From: Candidatus Gastranaerophilales bacterium | GTDB lineage: Bacteria > Cyanobacteriota > Vampirovibrionia > Gastranaerophilales > Gastranaerophilaceae | NCBI GenBank assembly: GCA_944326605.1 | Contig: CALVEM010000008.1 | Coordinates: forward strand, 36,463 to 100,462 | Direction of reading: 5' to 3' | DNA length: 64,000 bases | Part shown: one piece after another, positions 8,613-18,479 of the stretch | Layout of the letters: every line of letters starts with the position of its first letter | Numbering within the stretch: the stretch's first letter is position 1 | Notes under the pieces: model-generated | The model's database searches: none | What the model was told of the DNA's origin: nothing | The model's input: the letters and a program-made list of their open reading frames with translations, nothing else | Made by a program: the position numbers and the translations under genes

Positions 8613-9476
8613 AATAATTCATCTGCCACCCGTCATCCATAATTTTGCCAAATGCACCGGTATATGACCCTTTTGAAGAATCAGTAACTAATCCGTATTC
8701 TTCAAATGCATAATCTTTTATAGTACCGTCATTATCAATAAACATAACAAAATAATCCCTGCCGAAAATATTAGGTCCGCTTGTTCCATTAACATCAACC
8801 TCTATAGTAGCGACAGCACCTTTTAAATTAGTCGTACTGCCTTCCTGCTCGTCATCTTCATTAATACTGCCAGAACCATTCTCAACATCAATACAAAGTA
8901 TGGCTCCACTTGCGAGTGTGATAACCCGATTACAAGTAGGATTACCGCCTGATATAACAGTTGAAGAATTTATATAGCCGTATTGCGAAGCAAAACAGTC
9001 TTTTACTGCACTACCGCAGTCTTTAACAACTTTAAGGTGAGAACTTATAAAATCATTCAAGCCGTCAATAGTATTAAATCTTGACTCCTTTAAATTGACA
9101 GCATTTTTTTCTGTAATGTAAAGAGATAAAGCCTGTGACATTTCACTATAGACTTTATGCAATTGCGTTACATAAACTTTTCGCTGGTGATTTTGCATCA
9201 ATGTCGGAACAGTCATTGCTGATACAACTCCGATTATTCCTAAGGTTACTAAGACCTCTGCTAAGGTAAATGCACATTTCTTTAGACGATAGGACGTTAA
9301 GACGTTAGGACAATAAGTTCGTTTCAGTGAAGAGAGTTTCTCTGCATCCCTTCCTCTGGGGAGGAAAGTATTATTTACGATACTGGCTTTGCGACTTCGC
9401 GTCTTTGCATCTTTGCTTCTACCTAGCTGAGGAGTGCCCCCCCCCCGACATTTTCAGTTTCAAATAATCTTTTCAT
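8611..9476 (-). CDS. pseudopilin-like protein with poly-G tract in the leader (out of frame as given)
   Basis: The start ATG at 9476 has AAGGGG upstream and reads MKRLFETENV, then meets ten G at 9446-9437. As given the frame stops seven codons after the tract. With 11 G it runs on without a stop through an 85-residue leader into CAFTLAEVLVTLGIIGVVSA, a type IV prepilin segment with the usual Glu5, and ends at 8611 (288 residues). The mature part has VDVNGTSGPNIFGRDYF, the signature shared by all six genes here and likely an Asp/Asn metal loop (inference). The leader contains dispersed-repeat sequence also found in the gene at 43195-44189. Without the frame change only 8611-9216 or so could be made from an internal start with no good ribosome site. 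Confidence 0.75.
9437..9446 (-). repeat. poly-G tract (10) in pseudopilin leader
   Basis: Ten consecutive C on the plus strand, G on the coding strand, 10 codons after the start. Eleven would join start and prepilin frames. Confidence 0.9.
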
Positions 9477-9600
9477 TTTTTCCCCTTTCTTATTTAATGT
9501 ACACGTCCACTATACACTATAATTAACAATTTTTCAATGGAAATAAATTAACAAAATAAATCTTTTGTGTTACGCTTTAATTAACTGGAGGATGAATATC

Positions 9601-10644
9601 ATGTACGATGTTATAACGATTGGAAGCGCAACAATGGATGTATTTGTTGAAAGCGATGATGCAAATATTGTCTCAGTTTCAACAAAAAACAAAAAATCAG
9701 AATTTATGAGTTACCCCTACGGAGCAAAAGTCGAAATAACAGAATTTACATCAAAAGTCGGCGGCGGCGGGATTAATACAGCCGTAAATTTCGCCAATCT
9801 AGGATATAACACAAGTGCAATATTTAAAATAGGAGATGATATCTATTCTGACGGAATTCTGGAATCCTTTAAAGACAAAAATGTCGACTTATCCAATATA
9901 ATTCAGGATAAAAATTTAAGTACAGGTTTTTCAATTATCCTTGTAAGTTTTCAGGGAGACAGAACCGTTCTGGCACACAGAGGTGCAAACGCGCAGCTGC
10001 AAAAATCCGACATTAATTTTGAAGCTATTAAAAATGCAAAACTTTTATATATAGCGCCTCTTAACGGCGACAGTACAAAAGTTCTTGACGATATAGCTAA
10101 TTTTGCAAGAGAAAACAACGTATTTGTATGCTTTAATGCAGGTTCTTCCAGCTTGAAGAAAGGTTTTAGCTATCTCAAAAAAATTCTGGAAGATGCAAAC
10201 ATTGTTGTTATGAACAAAGAAGAAGCCTCCCTGGCTACACAAATACATGTACGCCCGGATACAAGAGAGGAAAAATTTTCGGAAGAACTTATACATCCTG
10301 ACATAAAAGAGATGTTCAAAAAATTAAAAGTTGCAGATTACCAGATTATTGTAATAACAGACGGCGGTAAAGGTGCTTATGCTTATGACGGCAAAGATTT
10401 TTACTACTGTCCTGTATTTGACGGTCCAGTCGTTTCAACTCTTGGAGCAGGAGATGCTTTTGCTTCAACTTTTTGCGCGGCACTCGGCAGAACAAACAGA
10501 GATATCGGAAAAGCATTGATGTATGCTTCCGTTAACTCCGCAGGAGTTGTTTCAGAGTTCGGAGCAACACAAGGTCTGCTTACATTTGAACAAATTGAAG
10601 AAAAATTAAAAGCAGCTCCTTCTTATACATTTAAGAAAGCTTGA
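9601..10644 (+). CDS. PfkB-family carbohydrate or nucleoside kinase
   Basis: 347 residues with the PfkB (ribokinase) fold: an N-terminal GSATMDVFVE strand, the SKVGGGGINTAVNFANLG motif, and the C-terminal catalytic signature TLGAGDAFAS with the anion hole and catalytic Asp. It phosphorylates a sugar, sugar alcohol or nucleoside with ATP; the substrate cannot be told. GGAGG at 9587-9591 lies nine bases before ATG 9601, which decides for this start over the in-frame ATG at 9592. It stands between two pseudopilin genes and has no obvious pathway partner. Confidence 0.88.
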   Translation: MYDVITIGSATMDVFVESDDANIVSVSTKNKKSEFMSYPYGAKVEITEFTSKVGGGGINTAVNFANLGYNTSAIFKIGDDIYSDGILESFKDKNVDLSNIIQDKNLSTGFSIILVSFQGDRTVLAHRGANAQLQKSDINFEAIKNAKLLYIAPLNGDSTKVLDDIANFARENNVFVCFNAGSSSLKKGFSYLKKILEDANIVVMNKEEASLATQIHVRPDTREEKFSEELIHPDIKEMFKKLKVADYQIIVITDGGKGAYAYDGKDFYYCPVFDGPVVSTLGAGDAFASTFCAALGRTNRDIGKALMYASVNSAGVVSEFGATQGLLTFEQIEEKLKAAPSYTFKKA

Positions 10645-10694
10645 CAAAATATGAAAAATCATAAATAATAAAAGAAAAAAGAAGGAGTTGGAAT

Positions 10695-11650
10695 ATGTTT
10701 AACAGAGAAGCTTTGAGGTGCCCCCCCCCCAACAGGATAACGATGTAACAAGGGATTACAGGATTGTAAAGTTAAGGCTGCCGAAGATCAAGATGTCCGG
10801 AAGGCAAGCTGACGTTCATGAGATCCTGAAACGAGTTCAGGATGACATTAATATTTTCCCGAAACGAACTTGTTCACTTATTAACTTATTTTCTTATTCA
10901 CTTCATAAAAAAGCCGCATTTACTCTGGCTGAAGTCCTTATCACACTCGGAATTATAGGTGTCGTTGCGGCAATGACAATTCCTGTTTTGATATCTAAAT
11001 ACCAGGAAAGAGTTTGGCTAACATCATTTAAAAAAACATATTCTATCCTATATCAAGCATATCTGCGTGCACCTCAAGATTACGGAACCGCAAATACTTG
11101 GTGTGCCGAGGGAAATACTGATTGTGCAAAAACATATTTTGATATTTTGTCACAATATCTAAAAACAGCACAAATTTGGGGATTTAACTCACCTTTTGAC
11201 AATTCAATAAGAGGGAAATATCGTGATTTAGACGGCAGCACAATGGGACATGTGAATGTTTTTCCGGACAATAAATATTATAATTTTGCATTAAATGATG
11301 GCACATTAATTGGTATATCATATTCCGGAGATTTGAATGCACCGTTATTACAGGTTGATACCAACGGTCTAAAAGGTCCAAATCAATTAGGAAAGGATTT
11401 CTTTTACATATCTTTAATTCGAAGGAATGACAATCCTGTTATAGGCGGCTATTCATTGTGGTGGTTAGGGAGCGATAAAGTTTACTGCACAAATGCGCAG
11501 CACAGCGGCTGGTGGAGCGGAGGCGGATGTTCTTTATGGATAATTTCAACCGGCAATATGGATTATCTGCATAGGAATTTAACTTCAGATGAATGGAAAA
11601 AAGCTGTAAAAAGCTTACTTCTTGATGCGTATAAAGATTCTTTAAATTAA
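10695..11650 (+). CDS. pseudopilin-like protein with poly-C tract in the leader (out of frame as given)
   Basis: ATG 10695 follows AAGGAG and reads MFNREALRC; ten C at 10721-10730 come at codon 9. As given translation stops at TAA 10746. With 11 C the frame continues for 318 residues through a leader of about 70 residues to KKAAFTLAEVLITLGIIG, a type IV prepilin segment with Ala before the Phe, and ends with a globular domain holding VDTNGLKGPNQLGKDFF. The leader includes a REP-like unit (10821-10846) translated as EILKRVQDD and is nearly identical to that of the gene at 56599. GTG 10718, right before the tract, is in the downstream frame but has no ribosome site. Confidence 0.75.
10721..10730 (+). 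repeat. poly-C tract (10) in pseudopilin leader
   Basis: Ten C directly after GTG at codon 9 of the gene starting 10695. Eleven would give a single continuous frame. Confidence 0.9.
10821..10846 (+). repeat. REP-like palindromic unit inside a coding leader
   Basis: A 26-base unit whose core is ATCCTGAA, a five-base loop and TTCAGGAT. It lies in frame in the pseudopilin leader and encodes EILKRVQDD. The same unit recurs at 56725-56750. Confidence 0.85.
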
Positions 11651-11719
11651 TTTACACTATAAAAAATTTTTTTTATGTTAAAATAAATCTGTAAAGAGCT
11701 TTATGAAAGGACAAGGGAT

Positions 11720-13000
11720 ATGAATAAAGTTGTAGTAGGCGCTCAATGGGGCGACGAAGGCAAAGCTAAAATTACTGATTTATTAGCTCAAAATGCTGAT
11801 TTGATTATAAGATATCAAGGCGGCTGCAATGCGGGACACACTGTTGTCGCCCATAACAAAACTTTTAAATTCCACTTGATCCCTTCAGGCATTTTATACA
11901 AAGGTAAAAAATGTTTTATCGGAGCAGGAACTGTTATACTGCCTGAATACTTTGAACAGGAAATTAAGGAGCTCATAAAAGAAGGCATTGATGTTTCTGG
12001 GCTCAAAATTAATCCGCTTGCTTCAATTACAATGCCTTATCATACCGAAGTTGACGGATACTCAGAAAACACAGCCACAAAAGGGAAAATCGGAACTACT
12101 AAAAAAGGCATCGGTCCGACCTACACAGATAAAATGGCAAGAATAGGCTTTAAAATTCAGGATTTATATTCACCTGAAGCCTTGAATGAAAAAATTGATA
12201 TTATATTGCCTTTAAAAAATAAAACTCTTGAAAAGGTATACGGACTTGAACCTTATACAAAAGATTGTCTTCTGGCTCTTTGTGAAAAGTATGCGGAAAT
12301 TTTCAAACCTTACGTATGCTTTAACTGGCAAAAAGAACTTGAAGATGCAAAACGTGATAAAAAAGCAATTCTTTTTGAAGGAGCTCAAGGCGTAATGCTT
12401 GATATAGATTACGGTACATATCCTTTCGTAACTTCATCAAATCCGATAGGCGGCGGTGCTGCAACAGGTTCAGGATACGGACCTACAATGATTGATGAAG
12501 TTATAGGGGTAGCAAAAGCTTATGTAACCCGTGTTGGAGAAGGTCCTTTTGTTACGGAATTAAAAGATGAAACCGGCAATAAAATCCGTGAAATAGGTCA
12601 TGAATACGGGGTTACAACAGGCAGGGCAAGACGCTGCGGCTGGTTTGATGCAGTTACAATGAAATATGCCGTTTTAGTCGGAGGCTTGACATCAATTGCT
12701 TTAACAAAAATAGATGTATTTGATACATTTGATGAAATCAAACTCTGTACAGCATATAAAGACAAACGTGACGGAAAAATTTATACAAACTATCCGACAG
12801 ACGTGTTTATTCACAAGTATCTCGAGCCTGTTTACGAAATTCACAAAGGCTGGGGGCAAGACGTTACAGGCATAAGAGAATATGACAAACTGCCGGAAAA
12901 CTGCAAAAAATACCTTGCGCGTCTTGAAGAACTTCTCGAAGTCCCTATCTCAATTATAAGTGTAGGTCCTGACAGAGAACAAACCATTTTCAAGAAGTAA
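11720..13000 (+). CDS. purA: adenylosuccinate synthetase
   Basis: 426 residues, the normal PurA length, with the N-terminal GAQWGDEGKAKITDLL loop, RYQGGCNAGHTVV, TKKGIGPTYTDKMAR, LFEGAQGVMLDIDYGTYPFVTSSN and GRARRCGWFDA. It joins IMP and aspartate with GTP in AMP synthesis. The GTP loop reads GDEGKAK where most enzymes have GDEGKGK; this substitution is tolerated in some lineages and I do not read it as loss of function. AAGGACAAGGGAT precedes the ATG. It stands alone between two pseudopilin genes. Confidence 0.96.
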   Translation: MNKVVVGAQWGDEGKAKITDLLAQNADLIIRYQGGCNAGHTVVAHNKTFKFHLIPSGILYKGKKCFIGAGTVILPEYFEQEIKELIKEGIDVSGLKINPLASITMPYHTEVDGYSENTATKGKIGTTKKGIGPTYTDKMARIGFKIQDLYSPEALNEKIDIILPLKNKTLEKVYGLEPYTKDCLLALCEKYAEIFKPYVCFNWQKELEDAKRDKKAILFEGAQGVMLDIDYGTYPFVTSSNPIGGGAATGSGYGPTMIDEVIGVAKAYVTRVGEGPFVTELKDETGNKIREIGHEYGVTTGRARRCGWFDAVTMKYAVLVGGLTSIALTKIDVFDTFDEIKLCTAYKDKRDGKIYTNYPTDVFIHKYLEPVYEIHKGWGQDVTGIREYDKLPENCKKYLARLEELLEVPISIISVGPDREQTIFKK

Positions 13001-13060
13001 TATTGACAAATATGAAAAAATCATAAATAATGATAGGAAATAATATAGGAGGTAAAAATT

Positions 13061-13856
13061 ATGGATATTAGAGAGCTAAGAATTGCCCCCCCCCCGAAAA
13101 ACACTCGACTTTTAAGGGATTAACGGGTTTTACATTAGCTGAAGTTTTGATTACTATAGGAATTATAGGTATCGTTGCAGCTTTTACAATGCCGGTTCTA
13201 ATCAACCAGACAAAAAAGAAAGAACTACAGGTTGCCTTTAAAACAACTTACTCTGAGCTTAACCAAGCAGCTAAACTTTATTATGTACACGAGGGTATAT
13301 CATTTCCGGAAGATTATACAACAAGGCACCAGGCAGATGGGAATTTAACTTCAACAATAAAAAAATTAATGAAATATTTCCATGGCGGCAGTCAATATAG
13401 TTCTTCTTACTGGGGAAATGAAGAAGAAGTCTTGTCCTATGATATATACATTCTTAATAATAAAGAGAAGAATGATGGTACAATTTGCAATAACACCGGA
13501 TACTGGACAAACAATTCAGGAAAAATATATTCATTTAATGACCCTGCGACTGATACATTAACGAACGGACCAATTATTTGTGTAGATACAAACGGACAAA
13601 AAAACCTAACAGATATGGATATGATGTTTTCTTATTTATGTTTACAATAGATAATACTGTTATTCCTATGGGGATTAAACACCCAAATAACCCAACCAAT
13701 AACAGCATTTCAATAAATGGATTTGTATCAGGTGCTGAATATTGTACATATTCAAAAGATACAAGAGCAGGAGGTTTCTCGTGTGCATCGTATGCACTAA
13801 GTGATACAAGTCCTGAAGATCCTTCTAAAAGCTATTGGAGAGATTTTCTTAAATAG
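13061..13856 (+). pseudogene. pseudopilin-like gene with two homopolymer frame breaks (poly-C and poly-A)
   Basis: GGAGGT precedes ATG 13061; the start MDIRELRIA meets ten C at 13086-13095 and, as given, stops at TAA 13121. With 11 C the frame runs to GLTGFTLAEVLITIGIIG (here with the classical Gly before the prepilin Phe) and on to VDTNGQK, where a run of seven A (13598-13604) causes a second break. Eight A would give KPNRYGYDVF, the shared family signature, and the rest of the protein to 13856. Fully repaired it would be 265 residues. It may be a true pseudogene, a doubly switched gene, or one read through by slippage; both breaks are one base short in a homopolymer. Confidence 0.7.
13086..13095 (+). 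repeat. poly-C tract (10) in pseudopilin leader
   Basis: Ten C at codons 9-12 of the gene starting 13061; 11 needed for one frame. Confidence 0.9.
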
Positions 13857-13896
13857 TAATTAGCAATTTTTTTATACTTCATGTTTTAATATATAT

Positions 13897-16704
13897 GTGG
13901 TTAGAATAAATTCGATTAACAGTGTAAATAATTACCGTTACAACAACAATAATAGCTCATTTAAGGGAACTAAAGTTCAAACAAACCCGCAGCTTGAACA
14001 GTTATCCAACGTCCAGCCGGATTTTACAGTAAAAACTCCTATTGCGTATACAAAAACAGGAGAAATGAACTTTCCTTATGATACAAAGGCATATTGCTAC
14101 AAACTTTCTAACGGACAGAAAGTTATTATTGTTCCGCAGGAAGGCGAAACCGTTTTAAGAACCTACGTTAACACAGGCTCTATGAACGAACCTGATAAAC
14201 TGCGCGGAATAAGCCACTATATTGAGCACAATTTGTTTAACGGGTCTAAAGGGCTTGAACAGGGAGACTTTTTCAAACATGTTGATAAAATGGGAGCATC
14301 AACAAATGCATCGACAGGTTTTGCGGAAACCAATTATTATATAAGTTCTAACCTCTTGAATGACGGAGATCTTGAAAATAAGATAAAAATTCATGCGTCT
14401 ATGCTTGAAACACCTCTGTTTGCAGCAGATAAATTAGAAAAAGAAAAGGGAATTGTAAATTCCGAAATAAATATGATAACCTCAGATCCGGAAAATCTTG
14501 CCGTAAACAAAATGCTCAAAAACTTATACGGGATTAAAACAACATCGACAGATATGATTGGCGGCACTACGGATAATATAACAAATTTAACACGCGAAGA
14601 TGTTGTCAACTATTACAACAACAACTATTATCCCGCGAATATGGTGACGGTTATAACAGGCGATGTAAAACCGGAAGAAACAATTAAACTTATATCAAAA
14701 TATTTTACATCTAAAAAACAACCTTCAGGACAGCGGAATTTTGAAAAACTTACACCCGTTCAAAAAACAGTAAGAGAAGATTTTATATCTGACAAAGCAA
14801 CAGCAGCGCATATTGCTGTAGGTTTTAACGGTTCTGCTCCGCAAAATATTAAAGACATGATTTTTAGCGAAGCAGCAATGGAACTACTGTCCGGCGCTTC
14901 AACTACACGTATTGATAAAAAGCTAAAACCATATAATGCTTCTCTTTACACGGAAGAAGAAAAAATAAGTACAAATCCTAAAGATGGCAGAGCCTTAATG
15001 TTTATTGCAGAAGCCTCTGATGAAAACTCCGAAAAAGTGTTAAAAGTTATATTTAATGAAATTGCAAACATAGCAAATAACCCTCCGTCGGCTGATGAAA
15101 TTCAGATAATAAAAAAGCGTATGCTTAATAATTTCTCAACTATTTTTGAGCATTCTTTCAGAACAAACAATGCTATAGGAACAGCACTGCTTGAAAATAA
15201 TGCTGATTATTTAAACAATTATCAGGAAATTATTAAATCTATGACAGCTGACGATATTGTTAACGCAGCAAAAAAATATCTTGATGTGAATAAAGCCTCA
15301 GTTGCTGTTGTTCACCCGCCATCCGCAAATACCGAAACAATAAATAAAAATTACAATGATACAAAAAATATCTCTTTTACAGGAAGAAAAGAAGCAATAA
15401 ATTTAACTAACGTAAAAGAATACAATATGCCGAATAATAACTTCAAAATTGTAACTAATAACGGAAGAACAGATAACTGTTACTTAAAAATGGAATTTTC
15501 TACAGAAGGATATAATACGGATAAATTAGCTCCTGTTCTCATACTTGATGAACTTTTAAACGAAGGAACTTTAAATAAAAATCAGGAAGAATTTTATAAA
15601 AATCTTCAAAAATCAGGTATAAATGCAATGTTTGAAAGTAATAACAAATCAGTAACCGTTTATTCTAAATTCGCGTCTGAAGATATGGACAAAGCGCTTA
15701 AATCTATAAAGGAATTACTTGATAACCCCAGATTTACACAAGAAATTTTTAACGAAGTAAAATCAAGAATTATTGAAAAAATATTAATTAGTCCCAAATC
15801 AGCTTTTGACAAGCTTAATACGGAATTCTACAAAAATCTTCCACAGGGTAAGACCAAAGATGAAATCATAAAAGAAGTACAAACCCTGACTCTTGACGAT
15901 GTAAAAAATCTGTATAACACAATTATGACAAACTCAAAAGCGTCAATTGCCGTTACTGCACCGTTTAACAAAAAGCCAGAACTTAATGATACACTGTTCA
16001 GAAATATCGCCGCATATAAAAAATTCAATGGATATAAGCCACAAGAATTTCTTGACAAATACATTCCAAATACCGAAACAAAAGTATTGACGGATATTGA
16101 CAATAAAAATCAGGCAGAAATCATTGAAGCTTTTAAGTTCAGACGAGGAAACAATCTGAAAGATGATATATGTCTTGCTCTTTTAAATACAATACTTGGC
16201 GGCAACGCATCCTCCAGATTGTTTAATGACCTGCGAGAACAACAGAAACTTGCCTATCACGTACGTTCTGATTTTAAAATTACAGATAATATCGGGCTTT
16301 TCTATCTGAAAATCGGTACTACAACAGACAATAAAGATACAAACGAAATAAGCTATGACAATGTCCAAAAATCAATTGACGGATTTAACAAGCATATCAA
16401 CAAAATTAAAACAGAAAAAGTAACAGAAGAAGAATTAAACAATGCAAAATTAAATCTGAAAAATTCTATTTTAAACACGAATAATACCTATGCCGCGCAA
16501 ACCGACGGGCTGTTATACAACATTGATACACCTTACGGGATTTCAAGGGATAATGAAGCTTTAAAAATGATAGACAGCATTACGGTTGATGACATATATA
16601 ATACCGCAAATTATGTATTTTCCGGCAAGCCTATTTATTCAATCATTGCAACTGAAAACACCTTGAATGCAAACAAACAGTATCTTGAAAGTTTAGTTAA
16701 GTGA
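13897..16704 (+). CDS. M16-family zinc metallopeptidase
   Basis: 935 residues, a two-lobed pitrilysin/insulinase-type protein. The inverted zinc motif HxxEH is intact as HYIEH at residues 107-111, with the distal Glu region following; the C-terminal half has SRLFNDLREQQKLAYHV, the conserved Arg/Tyr substrate-binding region of the second M16 domain. It should cleave peptides. The N-terminus lacks a signal peptide and reads like the low-complexity starts of other lineage proteins (NNNNSSFKG); another NISFTGRK occurs mid-protein. Start GTG 13897 has no ribosome site; a weak -10-like TAATAT lies four bases ahead, so it may be leaderless. Its 3' end overlaps the converging gene by 12 bases. Confidence 0.9.
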   Translation: MVRINSINSVNNYRYNNNNSSFKGTKVQTNPQLEQLSNVQPDFTVKTPIAYTKTGEMNFPYDTKAYCYKLSNGQKVIIVPQEGETVLRTYVNTGSMNEPDKLRGISHYIEHNLFNGSKGLEQGDFFKHVDKMGASTNASTGFAETNYYISSNLLNDGDLENKIKIHASMLETPLFAADKLEKEKGIVNSEINMITSDPENLAVNKMLKNLYGIKTTSTDMIGGTTDNITNLTREDVVNYYNNNYYPANMVTVITGDVKPEETIKLISKYFTSKKQPSGQRNFEKLTPVQKTVREDFISDKATAAHIAVGFNGSAPQNIKDMIFSEAAMELLSGASTTRIDKKLKPYNASLYTEEEKISTNPKDGRALMFIAEASDENSEKVLKVIFNEIANIANNPPSADEIQIIKKRMLNNFSTIFEHSFRTNNAIGTALLENNADYLNNYQEIIKSMTADDIVNAAKKYLDVNKASVAVVHPPSANTETINKNYNDTKNISFTGRKEAINLTNVKEYNMPNNNFKIVTNNGRTDNCYLKMEFSTEGYNTDKLAPVLILDELLNEGTLNKNQEEFYKNLQKSGINAMFESNNKSVTVYSKFASEDMDKALKSIKELLDNPRFTQEIFNEVKSRIIEKILISPKSAFDKLNTEFYKNLPQGKTKDEIIKEVQTLTLDDVKNLYNTIMTNSKASIAVTAPFNKKPELNDTLFRNIAAYKKFNGYKPQEFLDKYIPNTETKVLTDIDNKNQAEIIEAFKFRRGNNLKDDICLALLNTILGGNASSRLFNDLREQQKLAYHVRSDFKITDNIGLFYLKIGTTTDNKDTNEISYDNVQKSIDGFNKHINKIKTEKVTEEELNNAKLNLKNSILNTNNTYAAQTDGLLYNIDTPYGISRDNEALKMIDSITVDDIYNTANYVFSGKPIYSIIATENTLNANKQYLESLVK

Positions 16705-17082
16705 ATTTTTTACGGGCAGGATTTCTGATTTTACCCCCTTCTTTTTTGTGGTTAAATTCAATGGCACAATTACAGATGTACCGCATGCATCTACTGTCCA
16801 TTCTTCGGACCAGGTTCCCCCGATTTCCTCTCCACGCCGGTTATACTCCACGTTAATTTTAGGTTTGGTAACTTTAGTATTTAAAACTTTAAACTTACGA
16901 CATCCGTCAACATCTCTGTCTACCCGGGCATAAACCTGACCTAACACAATTGCCTGCATATTATAAGGAACAAGCGTCTTTCCTGCAAGAGGGAGTTTTG
17001 TCCTTAAATAAGAACGTGCAAAAACAGAGACAGGAGATAATATCAAATAAGCAAATAAAAAATAACATAAAAATTTTTTCAT
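16693..17082 (-). CDS. small exported hypothetical protein
   Basis: 129 residues with a clear N-terminal signal sequence (MKKFLCYFLFAYLILSPVSVFA, then ARS) and no further membrane segment, so probably periplasmic or outer-membrane associated. Two cysteines (DGCRKF and VDACGTS) could form a disulfide. The body is rich in beta-type sequence. AAGGAAT lies six bases before ATG. No family recognised. It converges on and slightly overlaps the M16 peptidase gene. Confidence 0.7.
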   Translation of the reverse strand: MKKFLCYFLFAYLILSPVSVFARSYLRTKLPLAGKTLVPYNMQAIVLGQVYARVDRDVDGCRKFKVLNTKVTKPKINVEYNRRGEEIGGTWSEEWTVDACGTSVIVPLNLTTKKKGVKSEILPVKNSLN

Positions 17083-17150
17083 ATATAATTCCTTTTAAAA
17101 CTTGGTTATAGAATAACATATTATAAAAATAAAGACAAGTTCTTTATTTA

Positions 17151-17305
17151 GTGGCTTATATCGCAGTTTACACTAAATAACATCTAATTTGTCACCCTGA
17201 ACTCGTTTCAGGGTATAACTGCCATGAGATGCTGAAACACAGAGGAAATCTGACGTTCAGCTTGACGTTTTACCCAAAATTAGTGTAAAATACGATATAA
17301 GTCAC
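17151..17305. mobile_element. MITE-like element, copy 1
   Basis: A 155-base element whose ends are 26-base inverted repeats (17151-17176 and 17280-17305) differing at four positions; the inner end reads TTTACACTAA. Inside are a REP-like unit at 17191-17216 and a degenerate inverted second unit. A near copy with perfect ends lies at 57479-57620. It fills the gap between the exported protein and gapA and holds no gene. Confidence 0.8.
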
Positions 17306-17315
17306 TTTATTTGCA

Positions 17316-17352
17316 ATAAAAAAGAGCCTGACAAATATCAGACTCTTTTTTG
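17316..17352 (-). terminator. terminator of gapA
   Basis: AAAAAAGAGCCTGA, loop, TCAGACTCTTTTTT. It stands about 20 bases past the gapA stop on the minus strand and has a T run in both directions. Confidence 0.8.
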
Positions 17353-17371
17353 ATTTATATAACCTCTAAAA

Positions 17372-18376
17372 TTATAATTTAGAAGCAACCATCAAAGTAG
17401 TTTCAGCTAATCTTGTAGAATAACCCATTTCGTTATCGTACCAAGAAATAATTTTAACCTGATTGCCGCCCATTACACGAGTTAATAAAGCGTCAACAGT
17501 TGATGATTGAGATGTTCCGATGTAGTCAGAAGATACTAACGGTTCTTCGGTATAGCAAAGAACATGTCCGTCAGCACCGGCTTTTAATGCAGCATTAACT
17601 TCTTCAACAGTAACATCTTTTGAAAGTTCAAATACAACGTCTACTAAAGAAACGTCAGGAGTAGGAACTCTCATAGCGAAACCGTCCAATTTACCTTTCA
17701 ATTGAGGTAATACAAGAGCAACAGCTTTAGCAGCACCTGTTTTTGTAGGAACAATGTTCAAAGCACCGGCTCTTGCACGACGAGGGTCTTTATGACCTGC
17801 ATCAAGAATTCTCTGGTCGCCAGTGTATGAGTGAACAGTTGTCATCAAACCTTTAACAATACCGAATTTTTCATCAATAACTTTAGCTACAGGAGCTAAG
17901 CAGTTAGTTGTACAAGATGCCATAGAAATTACATTGTGTTTTGCAGGGTCGTATTCTTTATCATTTACACCCAAAACAATTGTAATATCTTCGTTTGTAG
18001 CAGGAGCTGAGATAATAACTTTTTTAGCACCTGCATCAATATGAGCATGAGCTTTTGTTGCGTCTGTGAAGAAACCTGTTGATTCAACAACAACTTCTAC
18101 ACCTAAATCTTTCCAAGGTAATTGAGCAGGATCTTTTTCTGCGAAGAATTTAATTTTTTTACCGTTTACGATAATACCTTCTTCATAAGCTTCAACAGTA
18201 CCGTCAAATTTGCCCATAACTGAATCGTGTTTGAATAACAAAGCTGCTTCAGCAGGTTTCAAACCGGGGTCATTGATTGCTACATAATTAATTTTGTCAA
18301 AAATACCTTCTCTGATAGCTGCACGTAAAGTGTTACGGCCAATTCTACCAAAACCGTTAATTGCTACATTTACCAT
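17372..18376 (-). CDS. gapA: glyceraldehyde-3-phosphate dehydrogenase
   Basis: 334 residues with NGFGRIGRN at the NAD site, the catalytic SCTTNCLAP (Cys155) and the C-terminal SWYDNEMGYSTR. It oxidises glyceraldehyde 3-phosphate to 1,3-bisphosphoglycerate in glycolysis. AAAGGAAAC precedes the ATG. Asp35 (AINDP) favours NAD over NADP, which fits a fermentative rather than photosynthetic relative of cyanobacteria. The gene stands alone, with its own terminator. Confidence 0.97.
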   Translation of the reverse strand: MVNVAINGFGRIGRNTLRAAIREGIFDKINYVAINDPGLKPAEAALLFKHDSVMGKFDGTVEAYEEGIIVNGKKIKFFAEKDPAQLPWKDLGVEVVVESTGFFTDATKAHAHIDAGAKKVIISAPATNEDITIVLGVNDKEYDPAKHNVISMASCTTNCLAPVAKVIDEKFGIVKGLMTTVHSYTGDQRILDAGHKDPRRARAGALNIVPTKTGAAKAVALVLPQLKGKLDGFAMRVPTPDVSLVDVVFELSKDVTVEEVNAALKAGADGHVLCYTEEPLVSSDYIGTSQSSTVDALLTRVMGGNQVKIISWYDNEMGYSTRLAETTLMVASKL

Positions 18377-18479
18377 AAGTGTTTCCTTTCTTTTATAAAA
18401 ACTCTCACATGGTTTTTATATCATTAACAAAAAAACTAATCAAGTGGTTACTGCCTTTCAAATATTAAGAAATAGTTAA

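Noticed and set aside
11720..13000. PurA loop GDEGKAK instead of GDEGKGK as a sign of a broken enzyme
   Set aside because: All other catalytic motifs are intact and the substitution is a plausible lineage variant.
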